A DNA stretch of 64,000 bases from Anisakis pegreffii. Taxonomy: Eukaryota > Nematoda > Chromadorea > Rhabditida > Anisakidae. The notes beneath the pieces were generated by a model. That model was not told the DNA's origin and did not search any database. It saw only the letters and a program-made list of their open reading frames with translations. The stretch spans positions 186,001-250,000 of the forward strand of contig JAPYMA010000173.1 in assembly GCA_035041965.1 (NCBI GenBank), written 5' to 3'. The translations under genes were made by a program, and so were the position numbers. Each line of letters opens with the position of its first letter. The stretch's first letter is position 1. Shown here piece by piece: positions 44,863-54,085 of the stretch.

Positions 44863-45571
44863 ATGGTAGCACGGGTAAAATTTTTATGCGACCTATTGGA
44901 GTGTGACGCCAATTACCTTCCCTATCGACTTATTTCGTACAAAGAAAGAATCCTCGACGTACTTAGTGTACTGATTATTTGCACTACACATCTCAAGGAA
45001 AGCAAAAGGATATATGTCAGCAACTTTACTGAAGATGGTGCATCACCACTGTATGCTTATAACGGCTTTCTCGGCATAACGGTCAGACAACATTTCTACC
45101 TGAGACATAACAAATCACTTCTATATGTGAACAAATTCGTAACACTGAAGGTGGAAAATTCAGAATTCCCACAGAGTGTTGTTACCGATCAGCAGAAAAA
45201 AGATTATGCAACACGTTACCGTGAACAACAAGGAATTGAAATCAATTTGGAGAAAGTGAACACCAATCCAGGATTGAGATACATCGCCAAATTGAGTCTG
45301 AATTCACTCTATGGTAAATTTGGTCAATCAAATACATTGAGTGAGATTAAGTGTGCAGGAATTAACTGAGCTGGTAACAGATCCAGCATTCGAAGTTGAA
45401 CATTTGACAACAGTCAGTGATGAAATGATACGTGTTTCGATGCACAAGAAAGACGATTATGTCATCGAATCACCTATTTCAATCAAATGTTGCAATAGCC
45501 GCGTTTGTTACTTGTTATGCACGATTGAGGTTGTATCATTTCATGGAGATGGTGGAGGGTCGTGTCTTATA
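44863..45571 (+). pseudogene. Maverick DNA polymerase B segment up to motif C (left copy)
   Basis: An ATG-initiated frame of 168 residues: an N-terminal part of unclear origin, then FVTLKVENSEFPQSVV and IAKLSLNSLYGKFGQ, the polymerase motif B. A second frame from 45341 continues TTVSDEMIRVSMHKKDDYVI. A 4-nt TCAA duplication near 45485 then shifts the frame into IAAFVTCYARLRLYHF and GRVLYV. The catalytic DTDS of motif C should come next, but the sequence turns round at the palindrome axis. Confidence 0.8.
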
Positions 45572-45580
45572 TGTTACATG

Positions 45581-46289
45581 TATAAGACACGACCCTCCAC
45601 CATCTCCATGAAATGATACAACCTCAATCGTGCATAACAAGTAACAAACGCGGCTATTACAACATTTGATTGAAATAGGTGATTCGATGACATAATCGTC
45701 TTTCTTGTGCATCGAAACACGTATCATTTCATCACTGACTGTTGTCAAATGTTCAACTTCGAATGCTGGATCTGTTACCAGCTCAGTTAATTCCTGCACA
45801 CTTAATCTCACTCAATGTATTTGATTGACCAAATTTACCATAGAGTGAATTCAGACTCAATTTGGCGATGTATCTCAATCCTGGATTGGTGTTCACTTTC
45901 TCCAAATTGATTTCAATTCCTTGTTGTTCACGGTAACGTGTTGCATAATCTTTTTTCTGCTGATCGGTAACAACACTCTGTGGGAATTCTGAATTTTCCA
46001 CCTTCAGTGTTACGAATTTGTTCACATATAGAAGTGATTTGTTATGTCTCAGGTAGAAATGTTGTCTGACCGTTATGCCGAGAAAGCCGTTATAAGCATA
46101 CAGTGGTGATGCACCATCTTCAGTAAAGTTGCTGACATATATCCTTTTGCTTTCCTTGAGATGTGTAGTGCAAATAATCAGTACACTAAGTACGTCGAGG
46201 ATTCTTTCTTTGTACGAAATAAGTCGATAGGGAAGGTAATTGGCGTCACACTCCAATAGGTCGCATAAAAATTTTACCCGTGCTACCAT
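45581..46289 (-). pseudogene. Maverick DNA polymerase B segment up to motif C (right copy)
   Basis: Mirror image of 44863-45571 with the same translation, the same TCAA frameshift and the same cut just before motif C. Confidence 0.8.
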
Positions 46290-46372
46290 TGTACTATCTT
46301 TGCCCAGAGAATGTTTACTGCAATGATGAACACTTATTTTCTATAACGAATAATTTCGAAAAATATATAGCA

Positions 46373-46855
46373 TCACAATACTGACGTCACACCAACAAAT
46401 GGTAACTTTAATTTATATCGATAATTAACGAAATAATATACGAATAAATCAGGAATCCTACAGCGTTTTAGTTGAACACATACACTAAGCAAATTCTTTT
46501 TACGACATAACTGTAGAAGAACATATATAGTATACTGCCCACAAACACATGAGAGATTCGATTGGAATTCCAGACTGTTTGAGTGAACAGTTTTGAATTT
46601 TTTTAAGTACTGTTTAATATCATCGACAGGCTCTTGATTCAAGCTGTCAAAGTAATAAACAAAATCTTTATCGCGACAATAACAACATACCCAGTGAACA
46701 ACATATGCTGATGAAGCACTACTCAATGTATTCACAACAAAACAATACGGATAAATGTTGCTCGAGATGATGTGATCTGATGCGAAGCAACCAATGAAAC
46801 ATTGTTTCGCTATTGGGTCATTCAAAAGTATTTTCGCAATCTGTATCGTATTCAT
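46373..46855 (-). CDS. Adenain-like cysteine protease of Maverick (right copy)
   Basis: An intact 160-residue frame identical in translation to 44297-44779, with the same His54, Asp70, Gln98 and Cys105 motifs. It lies directly downstream of the capsid gene on the same strand, the expected Maverick arrangement. This is taken as the original locus. Confidence 0.85.
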   Translation of the reverse strand: MNTIQIAKILLNDPIAKQCFIGCFASDHIISSNIYPYCFVVNTLSSASSAYVVHWVCCYCRDKDFVYYFDSLNQEPVDDIKQYLKKFKTVHSNSLEFQSNLSCVCGQYTIYVLLQLCRKKNLLSVCVQLKRCRIPDLFVYYFVNYRYKLKLPFVGVTSVL

Positions 46856-46986
46856 TAAGATTAGTTTGCACGCCCTCCTAACATCACAGAACGCGAACTG
46901 TCAATTGACAGCACTGTATCGAATTCACCGTAGATTATAATCTGCGCACCAGAATCATTTATTGGTGTACCAAATTTTATGTGATT

Positions 46987-46991
46987 ACTAG
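46987..46991. repeat. 5-bp target duplication (left) of second solo LTR
   Basis: ACTAG, repeated at 47915-47919. Confidence 0.8.
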
Positions 46992-47914
46992 TGTCGGAAA
47001 TAGCGGCGATTATATTGATTGAATATAGGCGTCTAGTGGTATTTGAATGTGGGTCGCTATTTACGACGAAATGAATATTTATTCTGAGCAACAGGCAGCA
47101 AATAAACAATAATCGACGGAAGAATGACTTGAACGATTCAGTGATTGAGTCGAGGGATAATGGGAATTGAAACGAAATCTGACGACTGAGTGGTTGAGTC
47201 GAGGGATAACGAGGGATTGAAACGAAATCTAACGACTGAGTGGTTGAGTCGAAGGATAGCGGGGGATTGAAACGAAATCTAACGACTGAGTGGTTGAGTC
47301 GAAGGATAACGGGGGATTGAAACGAAATCTAACGACTGAGTGGTTGAGTCGAAGGATAACGGGGGATTGAAACGAAATCGAAAGATCGAGTGATCGAGTC
47401 GAGGGATGACGGGGGATAGAAACGAATTCGAGCGACTGAGTGGTTGATTCGAGGGACAACGGAGCTGGGGAATATCGGTTTACCCGGATGAACGAACAAG
47501 ACGCACGATTGAACGAACTGATAGCAAAACGAACAATGAATTGAATTATAAGTGGATGAATTAGAAGGGCGTATATTTTTGAGAGGAATTTGTTTAAGCA
47601 TTTATGATATATATGTGTTGATTAGAGGAAAGATAAGAGGCATTTGAGCTATATGTATGTATTTGATATAAGGATAGATAAGGTGGCATTTGAGATGTAA
47701 ATAAGTATATGATTCGAGTATATAACGTGATGGTAAGCGACTGTACATAAGATTTGTATAAATGACGTGATGACAGACGAAGACAAAACACTGACTGACG
47801 CGTTGCAATTCTATCAACAAGACACACTCGATCGAGACAGACAAAACACTCTATCAACAAAAATATTATTAATAATGGTTATCATCTTTATCGTGAATCA
47901 TGCGATTCGCGACA
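46992..47914. mobile_element. Solo LTR, 923 bp, inserted in the capsid gene
   Basis: Begins TGTCGGAAAT, ends ATTCGCGACA (TG...CA, short inverted TGTCG/CGACA ends) and is flanked by ACTAG duplications. Removing it with one ACTAG restores the order found in the opposite palindrome arm. It contains a 50-bp minisatellite at 47131-47460 and no gene. Orientation is not determined. Confidence 0.85.
47131..47460. repeat. 50-bp minisatellite inside the solo LTR
   Basis: Between six and seven head-to-tail units of AACGACTGAGTGGTTGAGTC followed by GAAGGATAACGGGGGATTGA and AACGAAATCT; the phase is exact at 47231, 47281 and 47331, and the outer units are more diverged. Confidence 0.95.
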
Positions 47915-49105
47915 ACTAGTGCTACCTGCCTTGACAAGTTCAAGATCGGGTACGTCAATGTGTGTGCATGTAAGATTAACAACGAAAAATACCCAACCAT
48001 CGGTAAACATTTTGAAATCAATTCCATTCGTTTTATCTGATGGAAAATCCAGACCAACGAACATATCGTGATATGCTTTAGTAAACCTGCATGGGAATTT
48101 GACATTGTACGGAACTGCGAGAAACACTAATCCTCCTGCATCCACACTGATTTCACGGACATGATAATGATCAAAGTAAAATGGATTCTTGCTTTGATTA
48201 CCATTAAATGCTCCCTTCGATGTAATGGCCATTACTATCCTTCGCGGGATCCTATCTGTGAAAATAACTGCAGGACCAACTTCATAGCGACCGGGACTAA
48301 CATAAAGTGATTGCATTGACTTGTGGCGCAAAACATATTTTCCATTGTTCTTGTTAAGGGTTTTCATAAGTGCTACATTTAAACCACTATAAGCATTAAT
48401 GGTCTTCACATAGAGTCGCATATCTATAACCTCGAGTCTATACTCGTTAGTGTCATCAGCACGACTATGTATGCAAATTGCATCACTGTTTCTATAGAAA
48501 GTAAGAGTCAGTTCTGAATTATTTAACAAAAATCTATCTGTTGTTGCCAAATCAATGTGAAGTGGAGATATCAATTGAACACTGTTATGAAACGAATATT
48601 CAATGGTTCGTAGCAACCGTCCCATGCCAGTTGCACTGTTCGTAAAATTTTACCCACATGCCTCTAGACTAGTAGTTTTAACTTGTCTGTCATAAGTTAA
48701 CTCGGTTTCGAAATGTGCCCTAAACATATGTAAATTATTATCGTCACCAATATCAGATCCATTCAACGTAACCCGTACATCACGGAAAAATGTTTTTCCT
48801 ATTGCTTGGATTATACTCACCGAATCTTCTGTATGAACTTGAATCCAATCTTTCCCAACTTTCCTGCGAAGTCCTAGTTCTAGAAAAAGATAACTTTTAC
48901 TTATATCGATCCATGTTGTATCAGATGCGATTCTGAATATATATGGTCCCTCCAAAGAAATATGATTGGCAACTTGAATTTCACGATAGTAGCTTCTTTC
49001 CACAGATGTGTTCGTAGGTGGAACACCGAAAATATTGAACGAATTATGAAGAGATGGTTGTGAAGATTCATCAATTTTTTTGAACATCGACAACATCTTC
49101 AAAAC

Positions 49106-49549
49106 TTAGAAAAATCCCAATAATTCACGCCGCGACCGAACACACCGCTTCTTATGTGAAGGAATAGCGTCTAATTTGGTACTTTTGCTGCAAAGTCGAT
49201 GTTTTCGTCCACCTTTGCGACCCGTTCCCGATTGATGAATTTTATTGTAGGCTTTATCCACGAGATTGTTTACGGCTTGCTTTGCATCAGTTTTCGCAGC
49301 ACTTACAGGTTCTTCACCTTGTAGAACCCTTGTGAGAGTTCTATTACCCTTTTCTAATCCCTCCCTGGCTACATGTCTACCTATTTCTGTACCAATAGGT
49401 AGAAGCATTTTAAGAAGTGATCGCAAAATTCTTCCAATTCCTGCATCCCTTTGATAAAGGAGACCCTTGAAGTGATTACCCTCACCAAATTGTGTTTCCA
49501 AATACAAGGACCAGTTTTCGGAATCCGGGTCGTAAGTAACGCAAACCAT
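49106..49549 (-). CDS. Small basic virion protein of Maverick
   Basis: Intact 147-residue frame from ATG 49549, ending 9 bp before the capsid ATG. It reads FKGLLYQRDAGIGRILRSLL, then a hydrophobic/amphipathic stretch (LLPIGTEIGRHVAREGLEKG), and a strongly basic Gly/Lys/Arg tail. Maverick genomes commonly carry such a protein next to the capsid gene; it resembles adenovirus minor core or membrane-active proteins cut by the protease. The function is inferred from position and composition only. Confidence 0.55.
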   Translation of the reverse strand: MVCVTYDPDSENWSLYLETQFGEGNHFKGLLYQRDAGIGRILRSLLKMLLPIGTEIGRHVAREGLEKGNRTLTRVLQGEEPVSAAKTDAKQAVNNLVDKAYNKIHQSGTGRKGGRKHRLCSKSTKLDAIPSHKKRCVRSRRELLGFF

Positions 49550-49564
49550 TTAAAACAAGTTCTT

Positions 49565-50389
49565 TTAACGGAAGCTTAAGGTCAACCTGACCGAACCCCA
49601 ATGGAAATGAATTGGATATGAATTGGAACTCCTAAGTTGAACAGAGATTTCGCTAACATCGCGTTTCATTAAATCACAATATTGTGGGCGTGCAAAAACT
49701 TCTTCAATAATGTCACCATAAGTGCCACGCACATTGCATATACGTAAAAGATTGGCACGAACATTACCAACAATCTGGTCAGCGATAACGTTACAGTAAA
49801 TAAAAATGCTATGTATGCCACCCCATACATCTGGCGAATATTTTGCTATATCCGATGTTCCAGTAAGTAAAGAAGTTCCATTTTCGAAACCCACCATGTA
49901 TAACAGTTGATCTGTGATTAATATCTTACGAACTTCATCAGAAATATGAACTGTGAATGGTTGTATGTATTCGTTGAAATCAAGTTTTAAGAAAGGGCTC
50001 GCATCTTATACGGTTTCAGTCGTTTTTATTGGTGAAAAAGGGCGATTATCGTCAGATGGTTCTTTACTGATCGTGACTTTTGTTCTCTTTTTGCTATTGG
50101 ATATTGCGAAATCTATAGCACGTTTAAGCTTATGTGATGTATCTTACATACCAGGAGAAATATTCACCTCGCATTCGTCATGATTTTGAAGTTCAAATTT
50201 GATAAATTCGTCAGAAAACGAACCAAGTGTATGAAAGGAATTGGGGTATTGTATACTCATGAGTGCAACTTCCCAATCGTTCACATTTTGAAATGAAAGT
50301 TTTTCTAGCAGAATTACTGTGAAATTATCTGATCTATTACCATCAAATGGTGTATTACTGGGAAGTGTAACAAAGAATGAACTATTCAT
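49565..50389 (-). pseudogene. Maverick minor capsid (penton-like) protein
   Basis: ATG at 50389 gives MNSSFFVTLPSNTPFDGNRS and WEVALMSIQYPNSFHTLG, typical of the penton/minor capsid N-terminus. The C-terminal part has YSPDVWGGIHSIFIYCNV, VRANLLRICNV and a final GSVRLTLSFR. All of it is in a single frame, but two UAA codons (near 50142 and 49994) interrupt a 50-residue Lys/Ser/Thr-rich linker between the halves. Both stops are followed by GAT. Decay is the simplest reason; no convincing intron was found. The protein would cap the five-fold vertices. Confidence 0.7.
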
Positions 50390-50551
50390 CACACATACAT
50401 TGAATAGACTATTTCACATTTAACGAAGGTATCCACGAATTAAATTTGTCTGAATAACCTTTCCATTTTACAAACCATTCACTACCACGTTTCTTTGTTT
50501 TTCGTGTTCGTAAGATGTGTTCAACTTCATATTCAGTCGATGCACTGACCT

Positions 50552-51510
50552 TCACTCGTGAAAAATCTTGTGCATAGAAAATCTTAGAAAATCTTTTAAA
50601 AAAATCTTAATCGGTTCATCATTAAGATCGTTTATTTCAAATGTGGCAGGGTTCCGGTTTGCACGAACACGAGACACAACAAAAATTTCTTCGCTGAACT
50701 TTGGCATAAACCCTTTTTGAAAAGCACCTTTACGTGTTGCAATCCGGACATGATCTCCAGCGTTATAAATATTACATGAACTTTTACATACATTTTGATT
50801 CATTCTTTGACGAATAAGATGTGAATCGGTTACATCAACAGCTGCCATGCCTATAGTACGCGATTTCGAATGGTTAATAGTGGATACAATGTCTTCAATT
50901 ACAGTCAACCATCTGAACGATTTTGATTCAGTGAAATAACGGCCAAGCTTAGCCTTTATTTGACGAATCACATTTTCAACGATACTGCAATGCACTTCTG
51001 GCGATGAATAGCATTCATACTTGAGAATTTCTTTATCATTATAGTATTTACGCAATTCTTTTGTTACGAAGTCGCCAAGATCAGTTTGAATCGACCAGGG
51101 GTAATAGGAATTTTGAAAAATTTGTTCAAGACCTTTTTTAACATTCGCTGAGGATTTGTTACGCAAAGGTGATATCCTTATAAATCTTGAAAATACATCC
51201 ACACAAACCAGTATATATGCATGATCGTCATTATGTTTCTTAATTCCACAGAAATCGATTAGATCACATTGTGCTGATGTTCCAATTCCTGATGCCGTTA
51301 TGCGAAGTTTTTATATCTTCGCTTAACATCTTTGTGCAGTGTATATGCACGCTTATGTACTAAATATTCCAGAACATCTTTACGTGATACAGAGTTATTT
51401 ACTTGCTTGGCTTCACGAAGTAGAACATCAACTCCACCAAAACATCCTGTACGACGGGGATCGGTCCATATATCTTCTAGAATTTTTTGTTTTTCCAAAT
51501 TTTTATGCAT
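50552..51510 (-). pseudogene. Maverick integrase (retroviral-type, DDE)
   Basis: ATG at 51510 begins a zinc-finger-like N-terminal region with VHKRAYTLHKDVKRRYKNF. After a frameshift near 51298 the core follows: CDLIDF (first Asp), VDVFSRFIRI, IQTDLGDF (second Asp) and IVENVIRQIK (Glu). The C-terminal part has a chromo-like stretch AGDHVRIATRKGAFQKGF. The enzyme inserts the element into host DNA. The three catalytic residues are present but the frameshift splits the protein between its N-terminal domain and core. Confidence 0.85.
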
Positions 51511-51537
51511 AATTTGTCGTTACCCGTTCCTTTCAAA

Positions 51538-51949
51538 ATCTTTTTGTTATAATATGTGCGTGTACGTATTGGTGTGACACTTTTATCGAGTGATTCATCA
51601 TTATGTATCTTGGATTCATTATCTCCATCGTTCATCGTTGTTTTTCCACGTTTTCCAGATAAGTCATTGTTCAATGCCCCTCTCGTACGTGAACTGTTCG
51701 TTGCGAATTGTGCACCAGTATCTGTCTTTTGTGACATTGGTGAAAAAACCTTTTTTTCTTATGCTGCCTCCGCGCACGTGGCGATGTGACTATCTTATCG
51801 GCTGATTTCTCGTCGTGTATCTTGGATTCATTATCTTCAGCATTCATCAATGCTTTTCCACGTTTTCCGAGTAAACCTTCGGTTACTGTCCCTCTCGTAC
51901 GTAAACTATTCACTATGAAGTGTGCACCAATAGGTGTCTTCTGTGACAT
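51538..51949 (-). repeat. 212-bp tandem duplication in a Maverick gene
   Basis: The segment starting MSQKTPIGAHF (51949) is repeated starting MSQKTDTGAQF (51737). Both copies share the order SLRTRG/SSRTRG, GKRGK, DNESKIH and a basic end. The period of 212 bp is not a multiple of three, so the upstream frame is thrown out of register after the first copy. Confidence 0.8.
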
Positions 51950-52462
51950 ACGGTCGGTTGATAAAAAAGCCATTACATTCATGATATTGCTACCTGCAAT
52001 TGGATCTCCTTCATTGTTCAAAATTTCTCCTTCGTTGTTCCACTTTATGCTGTCATCATCTTCGATAGTTTGCGATAACTTTTGAGTCCTAGTAATATTT
52101 TGCGTTGGAAGCATCTTGTGAAATTCAGAGGGCATAGAAGCCGGTAGATCGTGTGTCGACGATGTCGTTGATCGGACCTCCACTTTCGGTAATCTGTTTT
52201 CAATGACAACACTCGTTGGTTTTCGGGCTTCTTCAATAGTATTCTTGTACTGTGAAAATAACTGATGATAATTCAAGAATTTTTCATCTGCACGCATTGA
52301 TTTGTTGGACAGAATTTTTTGAATATTCGTTTCTAATTGTGCAAGATGTGATACGATAGGATCAATTGTTTGAGGAAGTGGTGCATCGTTCGAGAGTCGA
52401 TTCTTCATCATAGCATTCCAAACATTCTCGTCAATAACGACCGATTTATTCGTGTGATTCAT
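51671..52462 (-). CDS. Maverick conserved protein of unknown function
   Basis: An ATG-initiated frame of 263 residues. The N-terminal part is helical and has DENVWNAMMKNRLSND and LAQLETNIQKIL, followed by a long polar region and a basic end. It lies between the ATPase/hydrophobic-tail protein and the integrase, overlapping the former by 17 bp. Related proteins with a W-xx-M start and a short coiled coil occur upstream of integrase in other Mavericks as far as I recall, but no function is known to me. The C-terminus (after about 51740) is an out-of-frame product of the 212-bp duplication. Confidence 0.5.
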   Translation of the reverse strand: MNHTNKSVVIDENVWNAMMKNRLSNDAPLPQTIDPIVSHLAQLETNIQKILSNKSMRADEKFLNYHQLFSQYKNTIEEARKPTSVVIENRLPKVEVRSTTSSTHDLPASMPSEFHKMLPTQNITRTQKLSQTIEDDDSIKWNNEGEILNNEGDPIAGSNIMNVMAFLSTDRMSQKTPIGAHFIVNSLRTRGTVTEGLLGKRGKALMNAEDNESKIHDEKSADKIVTSPRARRQHKKKRFFHQCHKRQILVHNSQRTVHVREGH

Positions 52463-52814
52463 TTTGCTGCACTATCTTATTCATCAAACTACCCCCGACA
52501 GCTGCCAATAACGGTAATAAAATGCCTGACCATCCACCAGTCTGTGTTAATATATGTTTTACATTTTTAGCACTCCGTGCACGCGATATTTTTCTGATTT
52601 TTGTGGCATGGTACTTCATACGTTTCATAATTCTTTTGGACACGGGAATGTTTCCACGCATAAAATTAGCAAACAATTCAACAATTTCACGTACAATCTC
52701 TTTCTCCTTTTTAGAATCGACGTTGCGGAAAAATTTTTCTCTTTCAGGACGACGACGATACGATCTAGCAAACGTACAAATGTTTTCTAAATGTTTCAAA
52801 GACGGTCTATCCAT
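52446..52814 (-). CDS. Basic Maverick protein with hydrophobic C-terminus
   Basis: From ATG 52814 (MDRPSLKHLENICTFARSYR) the protein is rich in Arg/Lys and ends with GGWSGILLPLLAAVGGSLM, a glycine-bounded hydrophobic helix. The frame is open further upstream but has no earlier ATG. A Gly-Gly then Leu-rich C-terminus is a recurring feature of a small Maverick protein beside the ATPase. It may bind membrane or DNA; this is inference from composition. Confidence 0.5.
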   Translation of the reverse strand: MDRPSLKHLENICTFARSYRRRPEREKFFRNVDSKKEKEIVREIVELFANFMRGNIPVSKRIMKRMKYHATKIRKISRARSAKNVKHILTQTGGWSGILLPLLAAVGGSLMNKIVQQNESHE

Positions 52815-52860
52815 TCTTCTAATTCGACCACACACAACCGCTTTCAACACTTACAATAAC

Positions 52861-53501
52861 TCAATGTTTTATTTTTGGGGTATAAACAACCAACGGTCCG
52901 TCGTCATTGAATATACCCGTGAAGAGACGTTTGGCTTCGTCTGTAGATGGATGTATGTTGACTAACAAATACGTGTACGGCTTCTTGCAAGCGTCATTGT
53001 ACGCTTCTTGCATAACAATGGCATCACGGCCAAAAATTTGTTGTGATAAATTTCGGATCTGCAATCCGTCACTTATATTTCGCATCATCAAAATGTAATG
53101 ACAATTAATCCGCACATCACGTAATGATGCGTAGAACACATTCTGGCACAACAATACAATTGAACAATTTGAGTGGTGCCCGATTTTAGTGAAAAGATTG
53201 GAGAGTGTTGTTTTGTCTATTTGTGTCATAAGATCGTCAAGTATTAACATCATGGAACTTCTGCTTGCAGCTTCTGACTGAATCTGTTGCACCGATGGTA
53301 CACCCTCAAAAAGTTCCATCTCTTTGTCTGTCTCTTGAAGCGCCAGTAGATCATTACTGAAGGCACCGTAGCACCACTTGATGTGTTCGGGGGCTTATCG
53401 ATCAGACGATTTCGCTCAGCCAGAAACTTCCGCATTAAAGTGGACTTTCCACTTGAACTTCCTCCAGAAATTAACAGGTTGAACGGAGCATGAAACTGCA
53501 T
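52861..53501 (-). pseudogene. Maverick genome-packaging ATPase (FtsK/HerA type)
   Basis: ATG at 53501 opens MQFHAPFNLLISGGSSSGKS, with Walker A GGSSSGKST. After a frameshift near 53320 the rest follows: VPSVQQIQSEAASRSS, Walker B MMLILDDLM, a GHHSNCSIVLLCQNVF sensor-like block and a C-terminal end VVYTPKIKH. The enzyme pumps DNA into the capsid. Satellite repeats begin about 25 bp before the ATG, so the natural 5' flank and the element end are lost. The frameshift makes this copy inactive. Confidence 0.8.
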
Positions 53502-53525
53502 TACCTTCTTATATGACGTGAATTT

Positions 53526-54085
53526 TTGAAAGTGGGTGCCGCCGGGCACGGCTACCGTAATTTGTGGGCTTGGCTAGTTACCTTAGTTAACCACCCTCCT
53601 TGTAGCGTAAATTACCATAAAATTATAAATTTGGCAAATGGTGTGGGAAAATCTGAATTGTATTCCAGGTGGCCGCGGACAAAGCTTACTGATCCTACAT
53701 TTGCATAATAAAACCGTTTCTGATTTTCGCTTCTTTGTGTCGTTGACTTATGCATGTCGGATTTGAAATATCTAACATAATTTGTGGGCATGGCTACCGT
53801 TATTTGTGGGCGTGGCTACTTACCGTAGTTAAACACCCTCCTTGTAGCGTAAATTAGCATAAAATTATAAATTTTCATCAGCAAATGGCGTGGGAAAGTC
53901 TGAATTGAGCTTAATGATCCTACATTTGCATAATAAACCAATTCTGATTTTCACTTCTTTGTGTTTTTGTTGCACTTTCGTTGAAAAAGCGGGCGTGGCT
54001 ACCGTAAAGTGGGCGTGGCTATCGTAATTTGTGGGCGTGGCTACCGTAATTTGTGGGCGTGGCTAGTTACCGTAGTTAACAGCAC
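53526..54085. repeat. GTGGGCGTGGCTACCGTAAT satellite, two long units
   Basis: Two related units of about 230-300 bp (53545-53775 and 53780-54080). Each has GTGGGCGTGGCTA-type repeats followed by ACCCTCCTTGTAGCGTAAAT, ATAAAATTATAAATTT and GATCCTACATTTGCATAATA. The short GTGGGCGTGGCTACCGTAA motif is repeated four times at 53995-54065. No gene. Confidence 0.85.

Larger units (their letters stand above)
43963..45571 (+). repeat. Left arm of Maverick palindrome
   Basis: The arm is inverted at 45581-46991 and continues, after a solo LTR, at 47915-48113. Paired positions sum to 91152, so the axis is at 45576. The outer 200 bp shows a few mismatches (for example PPDK against PSDK); from about 44290 inward the protease and polymerase frames are identical in translation. 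The spacer is 9 nt (TGTTACATG). Confidence 0.95.
45581..48113 (-). repeat. Right arm of Maverick palindrome, split by a solo LTR
   Basis: 45581-46991 mirrors 44161-45571, and 47915-48113 mirrors 43963-44160. The solo LTR at 46992-47914 is present only in this arm. Beyond 48113 the sequence continues into the rest of the capsid gene, so this arm is the parental orientation and the left arm the inverted copy. Confidence 0.93.
46861..49096 (-). pseudogene. Maverick major capsid protein (double jelly-roll type)
   Basis: Starts at ATG 49096 (MLSMFKKIDESSQPSLHNSF) and runs on the minus strand to 46861. The N-terminal part has FGVPPTNTSVERSYYREI and VTLNGSDIGDDNNLHMFRAH. The middle has DRFLLNNSELTLTFYRNSD and MAITSKGAFNGNQSKNPFYF. 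The C-terminal end has IIYGEFDTVLSIDSSR. This order matches the Maverick capsid proteins that are often annotated in animals as F54H12.2-like. An in-frame UAA at 48650-48652 and the solo LTR at 46992-47914 break it; otherwise about 435 codons remain in one frame. It would form the capsid shell. Confidence 0.8.

Noticed and set aside
47131..47460. CRISPR-like regular repeat
   Set aside because: Units are head to tail with no unique spacers, in a eukaryotic LTR; it is a minisatellite.
43963..53501. Endogenous adenovirus-like or giant-virus insertion
   Set aside because: The mix of retroviral-type integrase, adenain-like protease, FtsK-type ATPase, protein-primed polymerase and F54H12.2-like capsid is the normal Maverick/Polinton set.
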